DNA from: Verrucomicrobiota bacterium
GTDB lineage: Bacteria; Verrucomicrobiota; Verrucomicrobiia; Limisphaerales; JADJPG01
NCBI GenBank assembly: GCA_016713365.1
Contig: JADJPG010000024.1
Span: 1-64,000 of the forward strand
DNA: 64,000 nt
Reading direction: 5' to 3'
This document shows, in pieces, positions 7,643 through 15,919 of the stretch. The translations under genes and the position numbers were made by a program. The notes under the pieces are model-generated. The model did not search any database and was not told the origin of the DNA. It was given only the letters and a program-made list of their open reading frames with translations. The first letter of the stretch is position 1. Every line of letters begins with the position of its first letter.

Positions 7643-9147
7643 GGGCGGGCAAGGTGAAGTCCGGACGCGGCGAGAATCACATTCTCCTGCGTCATCGCGT
7701 CGCCGGTGAATTCCGCGGCGACTGCACCGTGGTGCAGAACGAGAATTCGATCGCTCATGCCGAGCACTTCCGGGAGATCGCTGGAGATGAGCAGGACCGC
7801 GCGCCCGCTTCCCGCGAGTCGATCGATCAGTTGATGAATCTCGGCCTTGGCACCCACGTCGACACCGCGCGTGGGTTCATCGAGTATGATGACATCCGGC
7901 TTTCGTTCCAGCCAGCGGGCGAGAATGGCTTTCTGCTGATTTCCGCCGCTGAGCGTGCCGATCGGTTGGTCGGCGCTGCCTGCCCGGATGTCGTAGCGTT
8001 GCATGGATTCCGCAACGGCTCGCCGCTCGTCGTTGACGCGAATCATTCCCCAGCGCGTGAGTCGGTCGGTGAAGCCGATGCTGATCGCGTCGCGCACGGA
8101 ATGTTCGAGCACGAGGCTGTGGCGCTTTCTTTCCTCAGGCAGATAAACGAGGCCGGCCGCGAGGGCTTCGTCGGCTCCACGCGGGGACCACGGGCGCCCT
8201 TTCAACCGCATCGCCCCGGCGTGGCACGGATACAATCCGTAAATCGCGCGGGCCAGTTCGGAACGGCCGGCACCGACGAGTCCCGCGAGCCCGAGGATTT
8301 CGCCCGCGTGCAGTTTCAGGGAGATGTTCTCGAACAGTCCGGCGAGGCTGACGCCGTCGAGTTCCAACATGGGCTCGCCCTTCTGCGGCGAGCGGCTTCG
8401 TGGATAAACCTGGTCCAGAGGCCGGCCTACCATGTCTTTCACCATGCGGCTGACGGTGGCCTCGGCGGTCCGATAAGACGCCACCAGTTCCCCGTCGCGC
8501 AGGACGACGATGCGATTAGTGAGCTTCAAGATTTCATCCAGCCGATGCGACACGTAGAGAATCGCGACGCCCTCCGATCGTAGCCGTTCAAGATGGGCGA
8601 ACAGGCGTACAACTTCCGGCTCGGTCAGGCTCGCGGTCGGTTCATCGAGAATGAGAAGTTTCGCATTCCGATTCAGCGACCGGGCGATGGCGACCTCCTG
8701 CTTTTGTGCGGCGGTGAGATCGCTGAATGCCTTTTGAGTGGAAATATTGAGCTGGCAACGGGCGAGCTGGCGTGCGGCTTCCTCGTGCAGGCGCGCCCAG
8801 TCCACGCCGCCCCACGCGTGGCGCGGCCAGTGTTCGCCGAGCAACAGATTTTCGGCAACGGTAAGATGTCCGCAATAGGCGAGCTCCTGGTGAATGGTCG
8901 CGATGCCGGCATCCATCGCTTCGTGTGGTGAGGAGAATTGAACCGCGTTTCCATTCAACGAAATGGTCCCAGAGTCCGGCGTATGAACGCCGCTGAGGAT
9001 TTTAATCAACGTCGACTTGCCCGCGCCGTTTTCGCCGATGAGTCCAACGACTTCCCCGGCGCCGAGATCAAGATCGAGCGCTCTCACGGCGCGCGTGCTG
9101 CCAAAGGATTTTCCGACGCTGCGCAGTTGGAGAAGGCTGGGGGACAC
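7639..9147 (-). CDS. Sugar ABC transporter ATP-binding protein, two fused ATPase domains (RbsA type)
   Basis: The 502-aa protein has two tandem ATP-binding domains. In the first, Walker A is GENGAGKST (about residues 37-45) and Walker B is LLILDEPTASL. In the second, Walker A is degenerate (GLVGAGRSE), the signature is LSGGNQQKAILARW and Walker B is VIILDEPTRGVDVG. An intact first and degenerate second P-loop is the standard pattern of RbsA/XylG/MglA-type carbohydrate importers. It is first in the three-gene minus-strand operon. The likely upstream side (9148-9386) holds no gene on this strand, so the periplasmic binding protein must be encoded elsewhere. Confidence 0.92.
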   Translation of the reverse strand: MSPSLLQLRSVGKSFGSTRAVRALDLDLGAGEVVGLIGENGAGKSTLIKILSGVHTPDSGTISLNGNAVQFSSPHEAMDAGIATIHQELAYCGHLTVAENLLLGEHWPRHAWGGVDWARLHEEAARQLARCQLNISTQKAFSDLTAAQKQEVAIARSLNRNAKLLILDEPTASLTEPEVVRLFAHLERLRSEGVAILYVSHRLDEILKLTNRIVVLRDGELVASYRTAEATVSRMVKDMVGRPLDQVYPRSRSPQKGEPMLELDGVSLAGLFENISLKLHAGEILGLAGLVGAGRSELARAIYGLYPCHAGAMRLKGRPWSPRGADEALAAGLVYLPEERKRHSLVLEHSVRDAISIGFTDRLTRWGMIRVNDERRAVAESMQRYDIRAGSADQPIGTLSGGNQQKAILARWLERKPDVIILDEPTRGVDVGAKAEIHQLIDRLAGSGRAVLLISSDLPEVLGMSDRILVLHHGAVAAEFTGDAMTQENVILAASGLHLARP

Positions 9148-9386
9148 GGGTGCGTCTTTAGCCTGCCTGGGTGGCGGTCAGGTTTTGCCGATCGCGCCGG
9201 CGCGAATTGCCAGGGGATTTCATCGCGCGATGTCTTACCGAATGCGCCCGGCGAAGGGAACGATTCATTTTTGCACCACGACAGCGTCGGGTGAACTACG
9301 GGAGGCTTGCATCTTGACCGGAAATTTCTGCGGACAAACGATCTGCGGCATCGGGGCTGCTCCGCAGTTCCCGACTGGAAGGTCAA

Positions 9387-9668
9387 ATGCCTTCAAACCA
9401 AGACCACGTGAAAAAAGAAACATTCCAACTCATCGCTCCCGACGCAGAAGAAGTGTTGTTGCTTGGCGACTTCACGAACTGGGAGGAAGATCCCGTGCTG
9501 CTCCGCCATCAGAATGACGGCATCTGGAAGATCAGTCTTCCGCTGGAACCGGGACGCTACGAGTACCGGTTCATTGTCGACGGGGAGTGGCGCGATGACG
9601 CGAAGTGCGGCCATCGTGCGCCAAACCCTTTCGGCGGCCAGAACTGCGTGCGCGACGTCGCGCCGTAG
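9387..9668 (+). CDS. Stand-alone glycogen-binding (CBM48 / isoamylase early-set) domain protein
   Basis: A 93-aa protein formed almost entirely of one CBM48 fold: ETFQLIAPDAEEVLLLGDFT, then NWEEDPVLL, GIWKISLPLEPGRYEYRFI and VDGEWRDD. CBM48 domains usually sit in branching and debranching enzymes or in AMPK-beta-type proteins and bind alpha-glucans. Here no catalytic domain follows, since the stop is at 9666-9668. It has no signal peptide. Similar free-standing proteins occur in several phyla and are proposed to bind glycogen or act as partners of other proteins; the partner here is unknown. Neighbours give no clue. Confidence 0.85.
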   Translation: MPSNQDHVKKETFQLIAPDAEEVLLLGDFTNWEEDPVLLRHQNDGIWKISLPLEPGRYEYRFIVDGEWRDDAKCGHRAPNPFGGQNCVRDVAP

Positions 9669-9764
9669 ACGAAGGGCGGCGAGCCATAGTTGGAGTCGAA
9701 CGCGCCGTGAACGCCATGTTCACGGTTCGCGTGAAGAGGTCGTCGCTTTTCAAAAATCCCCGCC

Positions 9765-11015
9765 TCAGCGAGCCAGCGCGTTTTTCAGTGCGGCCTCGCG
9801 TTCCAGCAACGTCGGGTGCGAGTGGTGGAATCCGCTGAAAAGCGGGTGCGGAGTCAGATTGCTGAGGTTCTTCTCATTCAATTTGCGCAGCGCACCCACC
9901 AGCGAACCGGTTTCCGTCATGGCCTGTGCCGCGAAGGCGTCCGCTTCGTACTCGAAGCGTCGTGACCAATGATTGGCCAGCGGCGTGAACCAGAACGTGA
10001 CAGTGCCGGCCAGCAGCGCGAAGAGAATGAACGCGGCGGCGAGATTTCCCGGCTCGAATCCGAACGCGCGATAGAACCACGCCTGATCGGAAAGCCACGC
10101 GAGCGCGTAAAACCCGCCGAGCAAACTGAGCGCGCTCCAGATGAGCATTTTCGGAATGTGCCCTTTGCGATAGTGACCGATCTCGTGGGCGAGCACGGCG
10201 GCCAGTTCGCTTTCCTTCAACTGCTCCATCAGCGTGTCGAAAAGCACGATCTTCCGAAACCGACCGAACCCTGTGAAGAAGGCGTTCGAGTGACGCGAAC
10301 GTTTGCTGCCGTCCATCACCTGGATGCTGCGCGCACGAAAGCCGGTGCGTTCCGCCAGTGCGAGTAATTGATCGCGGAGCCCGCCTTCCGGGAGTGGAGT
10401 GAACTTGTTGAAGAGCGGAAGAATTAAAACGGGTGCGAGCACGAGCATGAGCAGTTGGAACCCGAGCATCGCGCCCCACGCCCACAGCCACCACCACGTT
10501 CCCGAGCGAAGCGCGAGAAACAGCAACAGCGTGAGCAAGGGAATACCAATCACCGCGCCGAGCAGGAGTCCCTTGAATCGATCCAACCACCAGAGTCGGG
10601 CTGTCGTGGTGTTGAAACCGAACCGTTCTTCCAATCGGAACTGCCCATACCAATCGAACGGCAATCCGGCGAGGCTGAGGGCGGTTCCGACCGCGAAAAG
10701 GTATCCGGCCATCGACCATTCGGAGCGGCCGAACTGCGCGGTGAAATACTCCAACGCCAACGGCAGCGCGCCGCTGAGAAGTACGCCAAGCAATACCAGC
10801 GTGCTCCATGCGGTTTCCCACTGACCGAGTTGACCGCGGGCGAGCGTGTAATCCACTGACTTCGCGTAGGTCGCCGGATCGATGATTTCGCGGAACGCTT
10901 CCGGCACGGAATCCTTGTGACGCATCACGTGCGTGCGGTTTAGCCGCGACAGCCAGAACTCCACCGCCCATTTCAGCAGGATCAGAATCGAAGCGATGAC
11001 GAGGACGACGTTCAT
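9765..11015 (-). CDS. M48-family membrane zinc metalloprotease (Ste24/CAAX-type)
   Basis: The 416-aa protein begins at ATG 11015 (MNVVLVIASILILLKWAVE); upstream in-frame residues are not protein-like. The zinc motif HEIGH is intact (AAVLAHEIGHYRKGH, about residues 276-290) with the third ligand glutamate in FEYEADAFAA (about 356). Several membrane segments and an N-terminal Ste24-like domain with LPFDWYGQFRLEERFGFNTT place it in the Ste24/CAAX prenyl endopeptidase branch of M48, which in bacteria serves in membrane protein quality control. It ends FHHSHPTLLEREAALKNAL, as is usual for the family. It lies 46 bp downstream of the EamA transporter gene on the same strand. Confidence 0.92.
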   Translation of the reverse strand: MNVVLVIASILILLKWAVEFWLSRLNRTHVMRHKDSVPEAFREIIDPATYAKSVDYTLARGQLGQWETAWSTLVLLGVLLSGALPLALEYFTAQFGRSEWSMAGYLFAVGTALSLAGLPFDWYGQFRLEERFGFNTTTARLWWLDRFKGLLLGAVIGIPLLTLLLFLALRSGTWWWLWAWGAMLGFQLLMLVLAPVLILPLFNKFTPLPEGGLRDQLLALAERTGFRARSIQVMDGSKRSRHSNAFFTGFGRFRKIVLFDTLMEQLKESELAAVLAHEIGHYRKGHIPKMLIWSALSLLGGFYALAWLSDQAWFYRAFGFEPGNLAAAFILFALLAGTVTFWFTPLANHWSRRFEYEADAFAAQAMTETGSLVGALRKLNEKNLSNLTPHPLFSGFHHSHPTLLEREAALKNALAR

Positions 11016-11061
11016 GTGGGGAAAGCTGTAGCGGTTCCGTGGTGAAGTGCAAACGTGTGGT

Positions 11062-12003
11062 TCATCGCGAATGGCTCGAAGCCCACGCCAGCGCCGCCGC
11101 ACCCGCGACGGCCAGCGCGCCGCCGGCGAGAGACCGGAACGTCGGACGTTCACCCTCGAGATGATACGAGAAGGGAATGATCACGAGCGGCGTGATGGCG
11201 ACGATGGGCAGCACGACGCCGGTCGGCGTGGTCTTCAGCGCCCATTGATAACAGCTCACGCCGAGCGCCGGTCCGGCCAACCCATTCGCCAGCACCCACG
11301 GCCAGGCGCGACGCCAGCGCGCTTTGCGGTCGGGCAGGGAAGTTTTCGCCGCTTCGCCTCCTCCGAAAAACGTGTCGAGAATCGAGTCGCGTTTCACCAC
11401 CAGCAGGAGGAGCGCGCCAACGGCCACGCCGCCGAGAATGCGTTGATACGCCGCCGTGATGCCGTCGATGTCTTCACCGGCGAGTTTCATCAGGGAGAAT
11501 GCCTTCCGGCTCAACACCGCGCCCAGCGCCTGGCAGAGCGACGCCACCAATCCGAAGCCCAAACCCCAGGTCAGCTCGCGTTTTGGGATCTGCAATTTCT
11601 TGTCCGGCGCAAGAGCCAGCGCGACGCCGGCGAGAATCACGATGGCGCAGAGAATTTCCGCGAGCGACAGCGTGGTGCCGAGCCACGCCCATTCGATGAA
11701 CGCGGCCAGCGGCGAGGAGAGACAGAGCGTGAGCATCACCGACAGTCGCGAGCCCAGTCGCGGCAGCGCTTGAAAGAGCGCCATGTCGCCGATGCCGAAC
11801 CCGATGCAGCCGCTGATGAAGAAGATGGGGAACGCGCTGCCGGAAAGGCCCACACCGAAGTTCTCGCCATACAATCCGAGCAGGATGGCCGCGAAACACA
11901 TTCGCCAGAAGTTCGCCTCCGTGCCGCCGAGCAGTTTCGCCGACCGATTCCCGCACACGGCGGACATCGAGAACAGGATCGTGGTCAGGAATGCGGCGAT
12001 CAC
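11062..12003 (-). CDS. EamA/DMT-family transporter
   Basis: A 313-aa integral membrane protein with about ten hydrophobic segments in two repeats, the arrangement of drug/metabolite (EamA, DMT) transporters. The first half includes ISGCIGFGIGDMALFQALPR (about residues 63-82) and the second YQWALKTTPTGVVLPIVAIT (about 243-262); a variable hydrophilic loop with charged residues separates them. Substrate cannot be predicted. It starts at ATG 12003 and is followed on the same strand by the M48 protease gene. The 241 bp between this start and the next plus-strand gene contains only short open frames with no protein-like character. Confidence 0.88.
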   Translation of the reverse strand: MIAAFLTTILFSMSAVCGNRSAKLLGGTEANFWRMCFAAILLGLYGENFGVGLSGSAFPIFFISGCIGFGIGDMALFQALPRLGSRLSVMLTLCLSSPLAAFIEWAWLGTTLSLAEILCAIVILAGVALALAPDKKLQIPKRELTWGLGFGLVASLCQALGAVLSRKAFSLMKLAGEDIDGITAAYQRILGGVAVGALLLLVVKRDSILDTFFGGGEAAKTSLPDRKARWRRAWPWVLANGLAGPALGVSCYQWALKTTPTGVVLPIVAITPLVIIPFSYHLEGERPTFRSLAGGALAVAGAAALAWASSHSR

Positions 12004-12244
12004 CCGCGCTGTATTTAGGGATGCGCCGCCGCGTTGTCACGCGTGGAAGCGGCAGAATGTCGGCCCTCCGGCACAAGGGCATCGAAATATCCGAAAGACA
12101 TTCGCGCAAGTGTGGCATTCGCGCCGTGGGCGAACGGATTGCGCGGGCAGGAAGCGTTCGTCGTCGCGATGAGGATGTTTGAGACGCTGAAATTCCTCAA
12201 ACTAGTCGCTTGCGGCCAGGATCGGTTTGAATGAATTTCGAAGC

Positions 12245-13861
12245 ATGTCCCGCAGCATGCAGTTCATCCCGGTATTGTTCTGTCTGTGGTCGTTTTGGGT
12301 GCATGACGTGCGCGCGGCGAGTGAAGTCCTGGTGCCGGCCGGTTCTGTCTGGAAATATCAGGCCATCACCAACGACATCGGCATTGCCTGGCAGCTCGCC
12401 TCGTTCAATGACGATTCATGGGCGAGCGGTCCGGCGCAGTTGGGTTATGGCGATCAGGATGAAAATACGCTCGTGCCATTCGTCATCGACGAGTCTGGCC
12501 GCAAGAACATCTCCACCTATTTTCGTCGTTCATTCTTTCTGACGAACCGCACGTTGGTGACCAATCTCATCGTCCGCTTGCTGCGCGACGACGGGGGGAT
12601 TGTCTACGTGAACGGCTTCGAGGTGTTTCGCAGCAACATGCCGACCGGCGACGTGACTCATTCCACCCCGGCCTTGTCGGGAGTTGGGGCTCCGGAGGAG
12701 ATTAACGTCTTCTTTGAGACGAATGCGGTGATTCCTTATGTCTCGTTCCGGGAGGGCCTCAATACGGTGGCGGTTGAGATTCATCAGGTCGCGCCGACGA
12801 GCGCGGACATCAGCTTCGACCTCGAGCTGATTGCGGAGTCGATGGCGAGCCGGCCGCCCGTTGTTTCAGTTTCCACCCCCTATCCGGGAACGACCTTACT
12901 TCCGGGCGCCAATGTGGAAATCACCGCTTCAGCGTCGGATCCGGACGGGGCTGTCGCGCAAGTAGAGTTCTTTGCGGATGAACAAAGTATCGGGGCCGAT
13001 GCGAACCGGCCGTTCAGCATGACGTGGAGCAACCTTTCGCCGGGGCCACACACCATCCACGTCCAGGCGACCGATGACACCGGCGTTCAGACCACCTCGG
13101 CGCCGGTGCTGATTGCGGTTGGCGGTCTGCCCCTCGTGTCGCAGGGATCGGTCTGGAGTTATCTCGACGATCAAACCGATCCTGGAACCACGTGGCGCAA
13201 ACCGTCGTTCGATGACTCCAGCTGGTCGAATGGCGTGGCACCGCTGGGATTTGGCGATGGTGACGAAGCCACCGTCATCCGTTGGAAGATCGACGAGGTT
13301 CCGATCGTCACCGCGTATTTCCGCAAACAATTTGTCAGCCCGGATCCCTCGCGTCTCGCGAGCCTGATCCTCCGGTTGCATCGGGACGATGGAGGAGTCG
13401 TTTACATGAATGGCCAAGAGGTGTTTCGCAGCAACATGCCCGGCGGGCCCGTTGATTATTGGACGTACGCGGCTTCGAGCATCGGCGTGGGACCGGAGGA
13501 GAGCGAAATCTACTTCCCGACTCTGTTACCGGCTGCGCTGCTCGTCGAGGGAACGAACACTCTGGCGGTTGAAATTCATCAAATCACACAATTCAGCAGC
13601 AGCGACCTCGGTTTCGACTGCGAATTGATCGCCTTTCCCGCCGCCGACTCGATGGGCCTGTCCATCGTGCAAAAGCATGACGGCCTCGTGCTCTCGTGGC
13701 CGGCTTGGACGGAGAGAGTGTCCCTATTCTCCCAGCGGAATCTCGACGCGTCCGGGTGGCGGAAGGTTTCCGTCGTGCCGGAGGAGGTCGACGGTCGCTG
13801 GGAAGTTCGCATTCCGGTGCCGGTCGATGGAATGCAGTTCTTCAAACTCTCACCGGAATGA
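12245..13861 (+). CDS. Secreted protein with two galactose-binding-like modules around an Ig-like domain
   Basis: A 538-aa exported protein. A signal peptide (MQFIPVLFCLWSFWVHDVRA) begins just after the chosen ATG at 12245; ATG 12257 is an equally possible start. A module of about 180 residues appears twice: GSVWKYQAITNDIGIAW near residue 33 and GSVWSYLDDQTDPGTTW near residue 299, each followed by FDDSSW-like, LGFGDGDE-like, RLHRDDGGVVYMNG-like and NTLAVEIHQ-like blocks. Between them is an Ig-like domain (NVEITASASDPDGAVAQVEF). The C-terminus (LVLSWPAWTERVSLFSQRN to FFKLSP) is a module seen at the end of many Verrucomicrobia secreted proteins. No catalytic domain is evident; binding or surface role likely. 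Confidence 0.75.
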   Translation: MSRSMQFIPVLFCLWSFWVHDVRAASEVLVPAGSVWKYQAITNDIGIAWQLASFNDDSWASGPAQLGYGDQDENTLVPFVIDESGRKNISTYFRRSFFLTNRTLVTNLIVRLLRDDGGIVYVNGFEVFRSNMPTGDVTHSTPALSGVGAPEEINVFFETNAVIPYVSFREGLNTVAVEIHQVAPTSADISFDLELIAESMASRPPVVSVSTPYPGTTLLPGANVEITASASDPDGAVAQVEFFADEQSIGADANRPFSMTWSNLSPGPHTIHVQATDDTGVQTTSAPVLIAVGGLPLVSQGSVWSYLDDQTDPGTTWRKPSFDDSSWSNGVAPLGFGDGDEATVIRWKIDEVPIVTAYFRKQFVSPDPSRLASLILRLHRDDGGVVYMNGQEVFRSNMPGGPVDYWTYAASSIGVGPEESEIYFPTLLPAALLVEGTNTLAVEIHQITQFSSSDLGFDCELIAFPAADSMGLSIVQKHDGLVLSWPAWTERVSLFSQRNLDASGWRKVSVVPEEVDGRWEVRIPVPVDGMQFFKLSPE

Positions 13862-13866
13862 CCTTC

Positions 13867-13890
13867 GCCGGCGAAAGGCCGGCTTGCTTC
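13867..13890 (+). terminator. Possible terminator hairpin after the Ig-like protein gene
   Basis: A 6-bp perfect stem (GCCGGC, loop GAAAG, GCCGGC) lies 5 bp after the stop at 13861 and is followed by TTGCTTC. The stem is short and the T-run weak, so this is only a candidate. Confidence 0.35.
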
Positions 13891-13937
13891 GGTGGCTTCC
13901 TGATTTACACCCGCCCGCTGTTTTCTAAACTGCCGCC

Positions 13938-15041
13938 ATGATTACCGGCAAGGCTTCCGTGCTCGAACAGTTCAAGGCCCCGCTGCAGTTGCGGCAGTAT
14001 CCGATTCCGGCGAAACCGGAGCCGGGCGCGGCGCTCGTGCGCACCATCATGGCGGGGATTTGCGGGACGGACGTTCATCTGTGGAAGGGTGAGCTGCCCA
14101 TCACGCTGCCGGTGATTCTCGGCCACGAAACGGTTGGTCGCATCGAGCAGCTCGGCGAAGGATTGGAAAAGGACTGGACCGGCCAGCCGCTGAAGGTTGG
14201 CGATCGCGTGACGTGGACGTCCTCGACCTCGTGCGGGGAATGTTATTACTGCCGCGAGAAACATCAGCCAACGCGTTGCGCCCAGCGTCGCGCCTACGGC
14301 ATCGGTTATCGCTGCGATCAAGCGCCTTACTTCCTCGGTGGCTACGCGGAATATCATTACCTCAAGCCGCGCGTGAACATCTTCAAGATTGCGGACGACC
14401 TCCCGACGGAAGCGGTGGTGGGTGCCGGCTGCGCGCTGAACACTGCCATTCACGGAGTGGAGCGCACGGGCATCGCGTGGCGCGATAACGTCGTGGTGCA
14501 AGGGGCGGGTCCGGTCGGCATCGCGGCGCTGGCGGTGGCGAAGAGCGCGGGCGCGGGACAGGTCATCGTGCTCGGTGCGCCGAAGCATCGTCTCGAAATG
14601 GCGAAGCGTTTCGGCGCGGATCATGTCATCGACATCGACGAGGTGAAGACGCCGGCGGATCGCATCGCGGCGGTGCGTGCGCTCACCGGCGGCTACGGCG
14701 CGGACGTGGTGCTGGAATGCGTCGGTTCGCCCACGGCTGTCGGCGAAGGCATGGAGATGTGTCGTGACGGCGGGAAATATCTCGTGCTCGGTCATTACTG
14801 CGACGCCGGCCCGGTCTCGTGGAATCCACACGTGGTCACGCGCAAGCAGCTCACGGTTATCGGGTCCTGGTCCTACGAGCCGCGGCATCTGCGCATGGCG
14901 CTGGAGTTCATGCGCACGACGCAGCAGCAATTTCCCTTCGCCGAGATGGTCTCGCACCGGTTCACGCTCGATCAGGCGAATGAAGCGCTGGCCACGACGG
15001 CGAGCTGGAAGGCCGCGAAGAGCGTGTTGGTGCCGGGCTGA
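13938..15041 (+). CDS. Zinc-dependent medium-chain alcohol dehydrogenase
   Basis: A 367-aa medium-chain dehydrogenase/reductase. The catalytic zinc site is seen in GICGTDVHLWKGE (Cys about 42) and GHETVGRIE (His-Glu about 68). The structural zinc loop is present as SCGECYYCREKHQPTRC (about residues 98-114), and the NAD(P)-binding Rossmann motif is VVVQGAGPVGIAALAVAKSA (about 188-207). The substrate is not predictable; related enzymes act on polyols, threonine and hydroxyethylphosphonate-type compounds. The gene stands alone, with a possible terminator upstream and a palindromic repeat 15 bp downstream. Confidence 0.9.
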   Translation: MITGKASVLEQFKAPLQLRQYPIPAKPEPGAALVRTIMAGICGTDVHLWKGELPITLPVILGHETVGRIEQLGEGLEKDWTGQPLKVGDRVTWTSSTSCGECYYCREKHQPTRCAQRRAYGIGYRCDQAPYFLGGYAEYHYLKPRVNIFKIADDLPTEAVVGAGCALNTAIHGVERTGIAWRDNVVVQGAGPVGIAALAVAKSAGAGQVIVLGAPKHRLEMAKRFGADHVIDIDEVKTPADRIAAVRALTGGYGADVVLECVGSPTAVGEGMEMCRDGGKYLVLGHYCDAGPVSWNPHVVTRKQLTVIGSWSYEPRHLRMALEFMRTTQQQFPFAEMVSHRFTLDQANEALATTASWKAAKSVLVPG

Positions 15042-15056
15042 AGATCGTTGCGTTCT

Positions 15057-15128
15057 GTAGCCGCCGACGTGAGGAGGCGGAATCTGCCGAAGAGCTGACC
15101 GCGTCCGCCTCGTGACCTTGGCGGCTAC
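15057..15128. repeat. Palindromic repeat element, intergenic copy (family with three copies in murC)
   Basis: A 72-bp imperfect palindrome. The left arm begins GTAGCCGCCGACGTGAGG and the right arm ends CCTTGGCGGCTAC; the 9 outer and 8 inner bases of each arm pair, with a less well matched centre. It shares the GTAG start and the CGACGTGAG core with three elements inside murC (42839, 43223, 43745). Here it lies 15 bp after the alcohol dehydrogenase stop and about 130 bp before imuA, where it could act as a transcription terminator or RNA-stabilising hairpin. No protein is encoded. Confidence 0.75.
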
Positions 15129-15258
15129 GGAAGTCTTCGCGGCAATCTCTCTCCACGGTCCGTATTTGTCCTACCCTCCGAAGCATCCTTCGCCCGTGAT
15201 TTCGATTTTACATCGAGTGCGTCCGTGTATGCTTGTTCGCCCGGCCTGACTCCAGGTT

Positions 15259-15915
15259 ATGCAAACCAAAGTCATCGAACTGCGCCAGCTGCTCGCGGAA
15301 CGCTTCACGAACGCGCGCCGGACGGGTGTTTCCAGCCTTGCTGACGTGGTGCCGTCGGGCGTCGCGACGCTGGATGCTTTGCTGGACGGCGGCTTGCCTC
15401 GCGGCGGTTTCACGGAATTCGTCGCGGAAGGGCACGGTTCCGGCAGCGGGCAGTTCCTCCATCTCTGGCTGCAACGGATCGCGGCGGACGGCCGGTTCCT
15501 TGCGCTGATCGATGGCGCGGACAGCTTCGATGCGACGACGGAAGCGCCCGAAGTTCTCGCGCGCCTGCTCTGGGTGCGTTGCCGCAAGGCGGATGAAGCA
15601 TTGCAGGCGGCGGATATTCTCCTGCGCGATCGCAACTTCCCGCTCGTCGCGCTCGATCTCCGGATGAACCCGCCCGCGCAGCTTCGCAAAATTTCCTCCG
15701 CGGTCTGGCATCGCTTCAAGCGGCTGCTCGAACAATCCCAAGCCACGGTTGTGGTTGTCACCTCGCAGCCGCTGGTCAGCGGAGCACTCTGTCGCGTGCG
15801 CGTGGAGGCCGGGCTCGGGTTGGAAGCGTTGAAGGAATCGCGGCTGGAGAACCGTTTGCGGTTCACACTGCTGCGGCAGGCGGGTTTGGAAACGGGCGCA
15901 GCTCAGGCCGGATGA
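15259..15915 (+). CDS. imuA: ImuA-like RecA-fold protein of the mutagenic polymerase cassette
   Basis: The 218-aa product is a short RecA-like protein. It opens QTKVIELRQLLAERFTNAR and has the block VVPSGVATLDALLDGGLPRG (about residues 29-48) shared with SulA/ImuA/RecA-like proteins. No intact Walker A lysine motif is seen, which fits ImuA-type proteins. In Mycobacterium, Caulobacter and others, ImuA' or ImuA works with ImuB and DnaE2 in error-prone bypass of DNA lesions. Here it is the first gene of a four-gene unit, 4 bp before imuB. I looked for a TGTTC-N4-GAACA type LexA site upstream and did not find one. Confidence 0.8.
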   Translation: MQTKVIELRQLLAERFTNARRTGVSSLADVVPSGVATLDALLDGGLPRGGFTEFVAEGHGSGSGQFLHLWLQRIAADGRFLALIDGADSFDATTEAPEVLARLLWVRCRKADEALQAADILLRDRNFPLVALDLRMNPPAQLRKISSAVWHRFKRLLEQSQATVVVVTSQPLVSGALCRVRVEAGLGLEALKESRLENRLRFTLLRQAGLETGAAQAG

Positions 15916-15919
15916 AACC

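Noticed and set aside
5694..7652. A single 652-aa permease reading frame
   Set aside because: Its first half overlaps the first permease out of frame and is Arg/Pro/His-rich shadow sequence. The true second permease starts at the GTG at 6671.
12004..12244. Small open frames between the EamA gene and the Ig-like protein gene
   Set aside because: Frames of about 60 aa on both strands have no hydrophobic core, no ribosome site and overlap one another.
15130..15258. A LexA (SOS) box upstream of imuA
   Set aside because: I looked for TGTTC-N4-GAACA-like symmetry as expected for this phylum. Only a half-site-like TGTTC (near 15235) is present, without the matching half.
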